Positions 8,216 through 17,021 of a stretch of DNA of 27,409 nucleotides are shown here, piece after piece. The DNA comes from Basidiobolus meristosporus CBS 931.73. Taxonomy: Eukaryota; Basidiobolomycota; Basidiobolomycetes; Basidiobolales; Basidiobolaceae. Each line of letters starts with the position of its first letter. Position 1 is the stretch's first letter. Both the position numbers and the translations under genes were made by a program. Under the pieces are notes generated by a model that worked only from the letters and a program-made list of their open reading frames with translations, was not told the origin of the DNA and searched no databases. The stretch covers positions 1 to 27,409 of the forward strand of contig MCFE01000904.1 in assembly GCA_002104905.1 (NCBI GenBank), written 5' to 3'.

Positions 8216-8639
8216 TCTTTATTATTCACCAAATTCGCTTTGGGCTAAGCACTTTTTTTAAAGGAGAAACCATCGAACTCAAGTGATGATCCTTGTATTG
8301 TTCGATGACTAGTGTTAGCCTGCATATGTGGCATGGATGCGTTGCCTGCTCGCTTCCATTAGTATCGTAACGCCGAATATGGTGAGTGCGATCTAGGCGT
8401 AAATAAAGTGTTGTAGTTTCTGTTACACTGAGGCTTTAAATTTTGAGTGCATGCTTAGTATATAGGCATTGCCCATTTGTAGCCCACTCATTCATCTCCT
8501 GATGAAGGAATCAGATGGTGGTGATGACTTCTGGTGAAGAACGGCAAATGGTGGTGGTCAAAGAAAAAGATGACCAGTATGGGATTGATAACGTAAAATA
8601 TACACGAGGGGAGGCTCCGTTTATTCTTTGGTGTTCACC

Positions 8640-8822
8640 ATGCGCAAGTACTTTTCCATCGCTCTAATACTTTTTAATGTGACAAGTGTGTCCATCTCTT
8701 CTCCAAAGTCGGGAAACGGTGTGTAGGAAGAAGGTGCTCGCACCAGAGAGGGCAGGTGACGAGGTCGTTATGGTCACTTCGGGGACTATGATGGTCGCTG
8801 GGAACTTGGAGGGTTTGCTTGA
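8640..8822 (+). pseudogene. Old decayed GYG-family relic
   Basis: From the ATG at 8640 the frame reads a signal-peptide-like start (MRKYFSIALILF), then V-S-I-S-S-P-K-S-G, a worn form of the family motif SISxRDPQSG, then a TAG at 8724-8726. Beyond it the same frame holds an R-G-R-Y-G-H-F-G-D-Y stretch resembling the Gly/Tyr domain, a second stop (TGA, 8757-8759) and a final TGA at 8820-8822. Order and motifs match the family, but identity is low and the middle is largely missing. It is either a third, older subfamily or a heavily eroded copy. Confidence 0.5.
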
Positions 8823-9098
8823 GCTGCTAATTTAATACATCATGCTGTTAAGCTTACTACTAATATTGCGATCATCCACAACTCTAAATCATGCAAAATA
8901 AATGCCAATTTTTGAGGCTCTCTTTTGAGGCTCTCGCTGTTTATCTACCCATTTCCGTTTACGAGATAAACACTTGCCACTTTCATATAACATAGTATAG
9001 AAATCTCTATACCACGACTAGTGTTGTTGTTAACAGAAATCGAGTGTTTGTACTTTGGCTGCGGTGGTTGCCTCCGAAATATACTACATCATTTGACT

Positions 9099-9151
9099 GA
9101 AGCTTCCTAGATGCGATATCAATCAACCTCCATCTTGTATGTGTATATAAA
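9099..9151 (+). promoter_or_regulatory. Type 1 promoter: GAAGCTTC element and TATA box
   Basis: GAAGCTTC is at 9099-9106 and TATATAAA at 9144-9151, exactly 47 nt before the ATG at 9191. Confidence 0.7.
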
Positions 9152-9190
9152 GACTGGTGCTGAGCTTTATTTGAGTATTCAACATTCACA

Positions 9191-9640
9191 ATGTACAAAC
9201 AACTTACCGCAGCTTGTGCTCTACTAGTGGCCGTCAATGCCTTTGGAAGTCCCGTGGATGTGTCAAGCACAAATGTAGCGAGCGCATCCATCTCCGATAG
9301 GGATCCACAAAGTGGCCAAGTGGTGAAGAGGTTCTCGTCCAACAAGGAGGAGGATGCGCAGAATATTCGACACTACATCGATGGCATTCTCGGCCAGATG
9401 TCAAGAAATACGTTCGATCAGACCCTCTCGGATAAGCAAGACGCCGACCAAGATGTCGAGGAAGAGGAGGGCAATCCAGAAGAGGCCCAGCTATGGGGGA
9501 GATACGGTGGATATGGGCGGCGGAGGGGCAGATACTGGGGACGAGGACACTACGGTCGCTACGGTGGTTATGGAGGTCGATGGGGATATGGACGCTACGG
9601 GGGATATGGATGGTATGGTGGATGCGACTGGGGTTGCTAA
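9191..9640 (+). CDS. Type 1 secreted Gly/Tyr/Arg-rich peptide precursor (149 aa)
   Basis: It is intact and collinear with the type 1 gene at 6492: signal peptide 1-19 (A-F-G before SPVDVS), pro-region with TNVASASISDRDPQSG, acidic stretch and the 48-residue basic Gly/Tyr domain ending C-D-W-G-C. Differences within the domain are Arg to His (GRGHYG) and Gly to Trp (GYGWYGG), both keeping the aromatic/basic character. It stops with TAA (9638-9640) rather than TGA. The start is supported by the 47-nt TATA spacing and the CATTCACAATG context shared with all type 1 copies. It corresponds to the dead copy at 1250 in the first duplication unit, so at least one of each such pair has been lost. Confidence 0.85.
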   Translation: MYKQLTAACALLVAVNAFGSPVDVSSTNVASASISDRDPQSGQVVKRFSSNKEEDAQNIRHYIDGILGQMSRNTFDQTLSDKQDADQDVEEEEGNPEEAQLWGRYGGYGRRRGRYWGRGHYGRYGGYGGRWGYGRYGGYGWYGGCDWGC

Positions 9641-9699
9641 ATAATAAGAATCAAGGCTTTCATTCCACTCCAACAACACAGACTTGTCTAGTGTGCTTG

Positions 9700-9705
9700 A
9701 ATAAA
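9700..9705 (+). terminator. Poly(A) signal of the type 1 gene at 9191
   Basis: AATAAA lies about 60 nt after the TAA stop. Confidence 0.65.
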
Positions 9706-9722
9706 GTACCGTTGCATTGTAT

Positions 9723-10036
9723 CTATCGATAGTGAATGGCCATGTGATTATGACTCTTATTGAGAATGCTAGTTGGCAGAGACTCTCACTGCTCCAACGG
9801 TCACTTCTTTTCCGTACTTCGCGATGTGTATCTCGAATTGTTTAGAGGTAATTGTAGCAGTCCTGTTCCTTTTACAGTTGCAATCTTGCAGGGAAGGGTA
9901 CAGGATTACTTTGGCGGAGGTGCTGGGTGGACCGGAAGTGATGCTTGTGGTATCTACCGGTTTGCAGGTCACGTGTTGACATGAGCTGATGTTGACACGC
10001 TGGTTAGCAGTGCCACGGTTAAGGAGTAGAGAACGG
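9723..10036. repeat. Conserved downstream block, copy 5 (3' truncated)
   Basis: It begins with CTATCGATAG (9723-9732), lacks the 23-nt deletion, and stops abruptly after GAGTAGAGAACGG at about 10036. The sequence there joins spacer matching 2830 onward. Confidence 0.65.
9769..9972 (-). other. Conserved antisense reading frame in the downstream block
   Basis: The frame is open from about 9972 to a TAG at 9769-9771, with no ATG. It encodes S-T-S-A-K, Y-P-S-L-Q-D-C, T-S-K-Q and G-K-E-V-T-V-G-A-V-R-V-S segments shared with 7687-7938. The 23-nt deletion in the copies at 1762, 3482, 11603 and 14835 puts the two halves of this frame out of register there. Function unknown. The evidence is the pattern of substitutions only. 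Confidence 0.3.
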
Positions 10037-11259
10037 GGCTAGGGTTTATTTATCACATCAAGCTGGCAGCATTCTACTTGCCAAGTTATTACTGACTGAT
10101 ACTTATATAGACGATCATAAGGTTCATTGTAGTCATACCCAAAATATTATTATCTCTTCAGTATTCTCAACAGCAGTGCAGCGGCCTCAGCACTTGCTGT
10201 TATGAACAGTTTCCTTCACAGGTATGGCTAAAGTCTCAATATACTAAGACATTGGCATGCTGGCATAGGTGATGCAGGCTTTGTACGGCGCTCCAGCTGT
10301 CTTTCAGAGAGGCTCCTACTGCTTAGCTGATTACAGCACACTAGCATAAATAGGCCATGTTTAATCATTATTTCTTGGTACTCGTAGAAAATACCAACAC
10401 GTGACTTGCTTTGTACTCCCACTGCAGGTAGCTACCAGATATACAATTGTACTGCATAGGACTCTACTTCGTATAGTAATTTGGTGTTATTTTGAACACT
10501 GATAAGCAAGAGTAGGAACTCTCCATTGCTTTAAAGCTACTGGTAAAACATAAGCTCAGTAAACTTGTTCTAGGCAGCATTCCAACTCATATTTTCGCAA
10601 TAAATAACCTTGTAGCATATAGAATGGTGCTGATAGCTCCTTGATCCATACTGTTGGCTATTGGAGTGAGCAGACTTTGTAGTGGAGTTAGCCTGCAGTA
10701 GGGATTTTGAACTTACATTGACTCCTTGGTGAGCAGTTCTTTATGTAGTTGATGATTGAAAGTTACTTACAGGCTGCCCAGGTGCAATAGGCCTCTGCTT
10801 TCCTCATTTAAATATCACCAGAACCCTTGGTTTACTGGACACTTCTGAACCAGTATTGCACTATCAGCTTCAGGTACCATATCAAGTGCCAAACATTCTT
10901 CACAATGCTTTAATATTTGAGATATTTACAACAGGCACTATATAACTAAGAATGAAAAAGTAGTAGCCCGAATACTTGAGGCAGCTATCATTATTTGAGC
11001 CGCAATCCCTGCCAATATTACCTACAATGAACTTACTTACAAGCAAGCTATAAGCACTGTTAGATAAGTACAGAAGTATACTAATTTCTATATTATAGCA
11101 TCCTAACTTTAAGCTTATTTATTCCTCGTTCAGCTGACCTATACTTGAGGATGTATTGCGGCAGGTTGACTGTATGCGTAACCGACTAGGAATAAACACT
11201 GGAGTTGGATGTAGCTAGATCGGATCAAGAGATGTTTTAATCAACCGTGCCACTCTTTA
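10037..11259. other. Gene-free spacer upstream of the second chimera
   Basis: The 5' and 3' ends match 2830-2900 and 2925-3140. The middle (about 10150-11020) is related to the spacers near 4440-4860 and 15890-16400, with the GACTTGCTTTGTA and TATTTCTTGGTACTC segments. No credible reading frame; the antisense frame at 10228-10422 has no recognisable content. Confidence 0.55.
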
Positions 11260-11511
11260 ATGAATATGAGTTGTGGCAGCAACGGAAGGGGATACGGTGA
11301 TAGGATACATTGGTACATGGAGATGGCGAATGCCGACCAAGGAGTCGAGGAAGAGGAGGGCAATCCTGAAGAGGCCGAGCTATGGGGGAGATACGGCGGG
11401 TATGGGCCGTGGAGGGGCAGATACTGGGGACGAGGACGTTACGGTCGTTACGGTGGTTATGGAGGTCTGTGGGAATATGGAGGCTATGGTGGATGCGACT
11501 GGGGTTGCTGA
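11260..11511 (+). pseudogene. Chimeric GYG-domain reading frame without signal peptide, copy 2
   Basis: It has the same spacer-to-type-1 fusion as at 3152, and the frame stays open for 83 codons. The Gly/Tyr domain is shortened by an in-frame deletion and carries Arg to Pro, Arg to Leu and Gly to Glu changes that weaken the repeat. There is no signal peptide and no TATA box at the normal position. It keeps the acidic stretch and the C-D-W-G-C end. Probably non-functional. Confidence 0.65.
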
Positions 11512-11579
11512 ATAAACTCCTTACTAATAAGAGTCAAGGCTTTCGTTCACTCCAGCAACGCAGCTTTTCTGTGTGCTTG

Positions 11580-11585
11580 AATAAA
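11580..11585 (+). terminator. Poly(A) signal after the chimera at 11260
   Basis: AATAAA lies in the type 1 GTGTGCTTGAATAAAGTA context. Confidence 0.5.
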
Positions 11586-11602
11586 GTACTGTCGCATTTT
11601 GT

Positions 11603-12030
11603 CTATCGATAGTGAATGGCCCTGAGTATAATTCGATGGGATGTATTCTTTATAACTCTTGTCGTGAATGCTAGTTAGCAGAGACCCCTACTTCTTTTCG
11701 GTTATTTGGAGGTACTCGCAACAATCCTGTTCCTTTTCCTGTTGCAATCTTACAGAGAAGGGTACATTATTGCTTTGGCGGAGGTGCTGGATGGTCCGGA
11801 AGTGATGCTTGCGGTATCTACCGGTCTGCAGGTCACGTGTTGGCATGAGCCGAGTTTGATACGCGGGTTAGCAGTGCCACGGTTAAGGAGCAGAGAACGG
11901 TATTGAATCGCACTGTGTGTGTTTTACCGTTAAATCGAATATTAAATACGATTGTATAGAGCTATAAGGAGATAGGCACTGTTGGCAAGGAGAGACAGGC
12001 AGAATTACCATGACAATGAAGGGGAGTATT
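11603..12030. repeat. Conserved downstream block, copy 6
   Basis: It begins with CTATCGATAG (11603-11612), contains the CACGTG element (near 11835) and carries the shared 23-nt deletion. It matches the copy at 3482 most closely, as expected from the 7-kb duplication. Confidence 0.65.
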
Positions 12031-12258
12031 CTATTAGAGTACTTTTTTCAGTCTTGGGAGTACGCATATGATTACTTCAGTTTCTAGCCAAGAGAGCCCG
12101 TTCCTTGCTACTAGTAACATAGAAAGACTTCAAAACGTCATAGTTGCTATAAGCGCAAACCTGATTGAATGCATGCATATAATCGTAGAGTGAAATAACT
12201 CATTGAAATCTCTATAGTCTTACCGTTGGGCATATGACTGATAGTGGTGGTGAAAGAT

Positions 12259-12291
12259 GATGCCCAGTTGATGCCCCGTTGATGCCCCGTT
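12259..12291. repeat. 11-bp minisatellite, 3 units
   Basis: There are three GATGCCCCGTT units, the first with the same C-to-A variant as the first unit at 4176. That shared variant shows the two arrays are orthologous positions in the duplicated segments. Confidence 0.9.
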
Positions 12292-13383
12292 GATGCGTAG
12301 ATAAGCCTTTCATACGAGGATTCTGATTCAAATACGTCTGCCTCAAACACGGATTTTGACCAGGACAAGACCTTGTGACCATCTGAGCTTTGTGGAGTGT
12401 ATCTAACCATGACGGCTATGGTAGATAAATACACTCATGCTGGAGTATCTATCACATCAGTACTATCATTACTTACACTCTGATCACTGACTGACACCTA
12501 CACCATCATATCTTTGGTGTATAGAAGATCATAAGGTTTGTCGTAGTCATTTTCACAGAACCATTATCTCCTCAGTATTCTCAGCAGAAATACTCTGACC
12601 TCAGCACTCACTGCTATGAGCAGTTCTTCCTTCACTAAATATCAAGTACCCTATATTCTCCACAATATCAAGTACCCTATATTCTCCACAATATCCCAAT
12701 ATTTGAAGATATTTGCAACAGATACTGTACAACTAAGAATGAAAATGGAATGCTTGAGGCTATCAATGGTTGTCATTTAGTAATAATGATCGCAGCTAGT
12801 TCTCAGTGCTTGAACCGCAGCCCCTTCCAATATCAGCTAGCATGAACTTACAACAAGCTATATGCACTGAGAATCTATTCGATAAGTACACTAATTTTTA
12901 TATTATCGCAGCCTAACTTGGAGCTTACTAATTCCGCTTACCATACACCGACCAAGTATATTCTTCAGGATTTACTGCGGTAGGTTAACTGTATGTGTAA
13001 CCGACTGGGAAGAAATACTGGAGTTATCTCAAGAGATGTCATTAATCATGCCATTCTTTAGTAAATATGATGATATAAAGGGAGTTATGGCATCAACGGA
13101 AGGGGATAACGACGCTACAGTGACAGGATACATTGGTACATGGAGATGGCTGCAACTGGAAGTTCACACAATCAATATCAACATATGGCTAACCTGCAAC
13201 ATATCTGCTAAACAAATGATCTTGTGAAGCTTTTCGTTGTGTTATGCGTGTTTGATTGAATGAAGAGCCACTAAACAGTTTCTATTGAACGATCGTATGG
13301 ATCACCCGCAGCGCTTCTCACTGAAGGCAGAGGTAAAGTTGAGTGTCTTTAATAAGCTCCATCATCAGCTTCTGCTATGCGGG
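12292..13383. other. Gene-free upstream region of the second type 2 gene
   Basis: It is collinear with 4220-5397. No gene is seen; the frame at 13036-13227 overlaps the conserved spacer segment that gave rise to the chimeras and is not supported. Confidence 0.6.
12639..12690. repeat. 26-bp exact direct duplication
   Basis: ATATCAAGTACCCTATATTC plus TCCACA occurs twice head to tail (12639-12664 and 12665-12690). The corresponding place near 4695-4725 has a single, slightly different copy, so this duplication arose after the 7-kb event. Confidence 0.9.
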
Positions 13384-13391
13384 TATATATA
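13384..13391 (+). promoter_or_regulatory. TATA box of the type 2 gene at 13419
   Basis: TATATATA lies 35 nt before the ATG, nine nt closer than at 5442 because the CTCGAGTGC-like segment between them is missing here. Confidence 0.65.
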
Positions 13392-13418
13392 CTCATAATC
13401 AGCTCATTCAGATTCACA

Positions 13419-13838
13419 ATGTACAAGCACCTCTCCATCCCCTTTGCTCTCCTAATTGCCTCATATGCAGTGGCAACTCCTGTGCAGCCAGAAGCAACCA
13501 ATGTAGCAAGTGCTTCCATCTCCATCCGGGACCCACAAAGCGGCAAAATGATAACACAATTCCAATCCGCAAAAGACGAAGATGCTCGCGCCATTCTTGA
13601 CGACATATTCGGCCAAATGTCAGGCGGTGGGTTGGCAGATGAAGAAGTGTCTCCTACAAGTGAAGACACTGACTCTGAAGAGGCCGAGCTTTGGGGTAGA
13701 TATGGTGGCTATGGAAGGTGGGGGAGCAGATACTGGGGACGAGGACGTTACAGTCGCTATGGTGGCTACGGAGGCCGATGGGGATATGGGCGTTACGGGG
13801 GATATGGTGGCTATGGTGGATGCGACTGGGGTTGCTAA
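13419..13838 (+). CDS. Type 2 secreted Gly/Tyr/Arg-rich peptide precursor (139 aa)
   Basis: It is intact and the same length as the copy at 5442. It has a signal peptide 1-19 (A-V-A before TPVQPE), the TNVASASISIRDPQSG motif, an acidic segment rich in Glu and Asp (about 74-90) and the 48-residue Gly/Tyr/Arg/Trp domain ending C135-D-W-G-C139. The main change in the domain is GRYGRYGG to GRYSRYGG. The start is chosen by homology and by the signal peptide. It has its own TATA box and an AATAAA 20 nt after the stop. It lies about 460 nt upstream of a type 1 gene on the same strand, as does its partner at 5442 (about 630 nt), so each type 2 gene is followed by a type 1 gene. Confidence 0.85.
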   Translation: MYKHLSIPFALLIASYAVATPVQPEATNVASASISIRDPQSGKMITQFQSAKDEDARAILDDIFGQMSGGGLADEEVSPTSEDTDSEEAELWGRYGGYGRWGSRYWGRGRYSRYGGYGGRWGYGRYGGYGGYGGCDWGC

Positions 13839-13858
13839 TGCACTACATCCTTACGTTT

Positions 13859-13864
13859 AATAAA
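13859..13864 (+). terminator. Poly(A) signal of the type 2 gene at 13419
   Basis: AATAAA lies about 20 nt after the TAA stop. Confidence 0.6.
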
Positions 13865-14010
13865 TATCATAATGACAATGCTCATCGTAATTAATCAGTG
13901 ATGTTTACCAAGCTGCAGTATGGAGAGAAAGTCGGATATGTGTATGGATAAGGTGGATGTCTAGGCAAAGATAAGTCTTATTGCAGTTTGGCTGTCAATT
14001 ATCTTCATAA

Positions 14011-14078
14011 ATGGTGCCAATCTTTACCTTTAAATGCGGTCAATTTTTACCTTCAATGCTGTCAATTTTTACCTTTTA
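14011..14078. repeat. Three degenerate 22-23 bp tandem repeats
   Basis: Units resembling AATGCTGTCAATTTTTACC match those at 6057-6123, and a further worn unit precedes them near 13990. Confidence 0.65.
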
Positions 14079-14210
14079 ATGGTGTACTGTTAGTAGTCAT
14101 TTTTTTTCGCATGATAACACTACTCTAGAAGCTCTTATTGTATCTTCCTAATGCCTGTAGAATAGATGCAAAATATAATATATCGTTCGTCCGAAACCCA
14201 TCGATTCCGT

Positions 14211-14263
14211 GAAGCTTCCTAGATGCGATATCAATCAACCTCGATCTTGTATCTGTATATAAA
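14211..14263 (+). promoter_or_regulatory. Type 1 promoter: GAAGCTTC element and TATA box
   Basis: GAAGCTTC is at 14211-14218 and TATATAAA at 14256-14263, exactly 47 nt before the ATG at 14303. Confidence 0.7.
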
Positions 14264-14302
14264 GGCTGGTGCTGAGCTTTATTGGAGTATTCAACATTCA
14301 CA

Positions 14303-14752
14303 ATGTACAAACAACTTACCGCAGCTTGTGCTCTACTAATGGTCGTCAGTGCCTTTGGAAGTCCCGTAGATGTGTCAAGCACAAATGTAGCGAGCGCATC
14401 CATCTCCGATAAGAACCCGCAAAGCGGTCAAATGGTGAAGAAGTTCTCGTCCAACAAGGAAGAGGATGCGCAGAATATTCGACACTACATCGATGGCATT
14501 CTCGGCCAGATGTCGAGGAATACGTTTGATCAGACTATCTCGAGCAAGCAAGGCGCCGACCAAGGAGTCGAGGAAGAGGAGGGCAATCCTGAAGAGGCCC
14601 AGCTATGGGGGAGATACGGTGGATATGGGCGGCGAAGGGGCAGATACTGGGGACGAGGAGGTTACGGTCGCTACGGTGGTTATGGAGGTCGGTGGGGATA
14701 TGGACGCTACGGGGGATATGGAGGGTATGGTGGATGCGACTGGGGTTGCTGA
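14303..14752 (+). CDS. Type 1 secreted Gly/Tyr/Arg-rich peptide precursor (149 aa)
   Basis: It is intact and the same length as the copies at 6492 and 9191. It has a signal peptide 1-19 (A-F-G before SPVDVS), a pro-region in which DRDPQSG has become DKNPQSG, a four-Glu acidic stretch and a 48-residue domain with one Arg to Gly change (GRGGYG), still ending C-D-W-G-C. The start is set by homology, signal peptide and the 47-nt TATA spacing; an upstream in-frame ATG at 14282 is unlikely. No intron. A conserved downstream block follows, then a junction to spacer block X. Confidence 0.85.
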   Translation: MYKQLTAACALLMVVSAFGSPVDVSSTNVASASISDKNPQSGQMVKKFSSNKEEDAQNIRHYIDGILGQMSRNTFDQTISSKQGADQGVEEEEGNPEEAQLWGRYGGYGRRRGRYWGRGGYGRYGGYGGRWGYGRYGGYGGYGGCDWGC

Positions 14753-14811
14753 ATAATAACAAGGATCAAGGCTTTCATTCACTCCAACAACACAGCTTGT
14801 CTGTGTGCTTG

Positions 14812-14817
14812 AATAAA
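14812..14817 (+). terminator. Poly(A) signal of the type 1 gene at 14303
   Basis: AATAAA lies about 60 nt after the TGA stop. Confidence 0.65.
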
Positions 14818-14834
14818 GTATCGTTGCATTTTAT

Positions 14835-15235
14835 CTATCGATAGTGAATGGCCATGTGATTATGACTCCTATTGAGAATGCTAGTTAGCAGAGACTCTCA
14901 CTGCTCCAACGGTCACTTCTTTTCCGTAGTTTCGAGGTAATCGCAGCAAACCTGAACCTTTTCCTGTTGCAATCTTGCAGAGAAAGGTACAGGATTGCTT
15001 TGGCGGAGGTGCCGGGTGGTCCGGAAGTTATGCCTACGGTGTCCAATGGCCCGGCAGTCACGTGTTGCCATGAGCCAAGGTTGATACGCAGGTTGGCAGT
15101 ACCATGTTTAAGGAGGAGAGAACGGTATTGAGTCGTATTGTGAGTACTTCACCGTTGAATCGAATATTAAAGAAGATTGTGTAGAGCCATAAGGGGATAT
15201 GCAGAGTTACTAAGATAATGAAGGGGAATAATATA
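14835..15235. repeat. Conserved downstream block, copy 7
   Basis: It begins with CTATCGATAG (14835-14844) and carries the 23-nt deletion. Its last part (from 15137) is also the left end of the 1.88-kb tandem duplication. Confidence 0.65.
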
Positions 15236-15409
15236 CAACTTTATCGTGTGTATGACTTGTTATAGTGTGTGTGGCTTGGGTTTCGATACGTAAACAAATG
15301 GCATAGTTGCTTTGATTGAATGCATGCATATAATCGTAGAGTGAAATAACTCATTGAAATCTCTATAGTCTTACCGTTGGGCATATAACTGATAGTGGTG
15401 GTGAAAGAT

Positions 15410-15616
15410 GATGCCCCGTTGATGCCCCGTTGATGCCCCGTTGATGCCCCGTTGATGCCCCGTTGATGCCCCGTTGATGCCCGTTGATGCCCCGTTGATG
15501 CCCCGTTGATGCCCCGTTGATGCCCCGTTGATGCCCCGTTGATGCCCGTTGATGCCCCGTTGATGCCCCGTTGATGCCCCGTTGATGCCCCGTTGATGCC
15601 CCGTTGATGCCCCGTT
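15410..15616. repeat. 11-bp minisatellite, 19 units
   Basis: Seventeen units of GATGCCCCGTT and two of the 10-bp variant GATGCCCGTT (15476-15485, 15541-15550) are arranged head to tail. The reverse strand is open in several frames because the unit contains no stop; that coding appearance is a by-product of the repeat. Confidence 0.95.
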
Positions 15617-16842
15617 GATGCGTAGATAAGCCTTTCATACGAGGATTCTGATTCAAAATCGTCTGCCTCAAAACACGGATTTTGACCAGGACAAGATCTT
15701 GTGACCATCTGAGCTTTGTGGAGTGTATCTAACCATGACGGCTATGGTAGATAAATACACTCATGATGAAGTATCTATCACATCAAGCTACTAGTCAAGT
15801 TATTACTTACACTCTGATCACTGACTGACACTTACACCATCATATCTCTGGTGTATAGAAGACCATAAGGTTCATTGTAGTCATTCTCAGCAGAAATACT
15901 CACTTACTGCTATTCCCAACTCTTCCTTCACAGGTATGGCTGAAGTCTCAATATACTGAGAGATTGGCAGGCTTTGTACAGTACTCCAGCAGTCTTTCGG
16001 AGATGCTTTCACTATTCAGCTCACTACAGCACACTAAGCCTAAACATGACATCAGCCAAGCAACAAGCATTATTTCTTGGTACTCATAGTAAATTCCAAC
16101 ACATGACTTGCTTTGTATTCCCACTTCAGGTAGCTATAGGATATACATAAGACTCTGCTTCATACAGTATGTTGGTGCTATGTTGACTATTGCTAAGTGA
16201 ATATATGCTCTACTGGTAAAATATAAAGTCGGTAAACTTATTCCTGTCCGCACAATAGATACCTTTGTAGCCTAAAGCATGTTGGTGGACTTTGTGGTAT
16301 ATGTTTTCTACAATGTCCTAATATTTGAACACGCTTGCTACAACTCATTGGAGATATTCACAAATGAGACTATACAACTAAAAATGATCACTTAATAAAT
16401 GGACGTTGTTTGATAAGAATCCTTCAATACTTGAACCAGCTTATACGAATATCAAACGAACTATATGCACTACAAGGGAATATATTATACAAGTACAGAA
16501 GTACAATAATCGTTATATTTCGTATACCACCGTTCAGCTGAGCTATACACTGACTCCATATATACTTCAGGGCGTGCTGTGGCATGAGTAACCGGCTAGG
16601 AATAAATACTGGAGTTAGATGTAACTAGATAGGTTTATCAAGCTCCATCATCATTCCATTCCTGAAGACACCGACTCTGATGGCAGCAACGGAAGGAGAT
16701 TAGGACGCTACGTTTCTGGGGCACATTGGGACATGGAGATGGCTGCAACTGGAGTCAAAATATGGTCCACACAATCAATAGCGGTATCCTCAATATGTGG
16801 CTAATATGTACAATCCGCTCAACTCCTTCATTCAGATTCAAA

Positions 16843-17021
16843 ATGCACTAGCACTTCTTCATCACCATTACTCTCTTAATCGCTTCGTGTGCAGTGGCGA
16901 TTCCTGTGCAGCCAGAAGTGACCAATATAGCAAGTGCTTCCATCTCCATCCGGGACCCACAAAGCGGCAAAATGATATCACAATTTCAATCCACAAAAGA
17001 CGAGGATACTCGCGCCATTCT
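16843..17021 (+). pseudogene. Truncated type 2 gene at the tandem duplication junction
   Basis: It is the first 179 bp of a type 2 copy. The start reads ATG-CAC-TAG, so codon 3 is a stop where intact copies have AAA/AAG. The rest still resembles the signal peptide and the ISIRDPQSGK motif. It ends abruptly at CGCCATTCT where the next 1.88-kb copy begins. The acidic and Gly/Tyr parts are absent here but present in the sister at 18718. There is no clear TATA box at the usual distance. Confidence 0.85.

Larger units (their letters stand above)
8375..15236. repeat. Segmental duplication, unit 2
   Basis: It is collinear with 541-7470 and holds spacer, relic (8640), type 1 gene (9191), chimera (11260), type 2 gene (13419), type 1 gene (14303) and trailing block. 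It is the best preserved unit, with three of its four main genes intact. Confidence 0.8.
15137..17021. repeat. 1.88-kb tandem duplication, copy 1 (1885 bp)
   Basis: ATTGTGAGTACTTCACC begins at 15137 and again at 17022. The text after both points is the same at every place I compared, apart from the minisatellite, whose net 10-bp difference accounts for the 1885 versus 1875 bp lengths. Copy 1 ends inside a type 2 gene, where CGCCATTCT joins ATTGTGAG. It contains the minisatellite, about 1.2 kb of gene-free spacer (15620-16840) and a truncated type 2 gene. Confidence 0.9.

Noticed and set aside
9760-9984. Plus-strand frame in the conserved downstream block
   Set aside because: Differences between diverged copies are most frequent at first positions of this frame, the opposite of what coding on the plus strand would give; the minus-strand frame explains the pattern better.
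15410-15616. Regular short repeats as a possible CRISPR array
   Set aside because: Units are 11 bp and contiguous with no spacers, and the window is eukaryotic.
15241-15708. Minus-strand open frame of about 155 codons with 11-residue repeats over the minisatellite (and its twin at 17248-17583)
   Set aside because: The 11-bp unit has no stop on that strand, so the array is open in several frames and makes an 11-residue repeat automatically. The number of units varies, and the array is nearly absent in homologous copies.
16406-16591. Identical 61-codon frames at 16406 and 18281 as a conserved gene
   Set aside because: Their identity follows from the recent 1.88-kb duplication of spacer. The frame has no recognisable content and is not preserved in the older related spacers.
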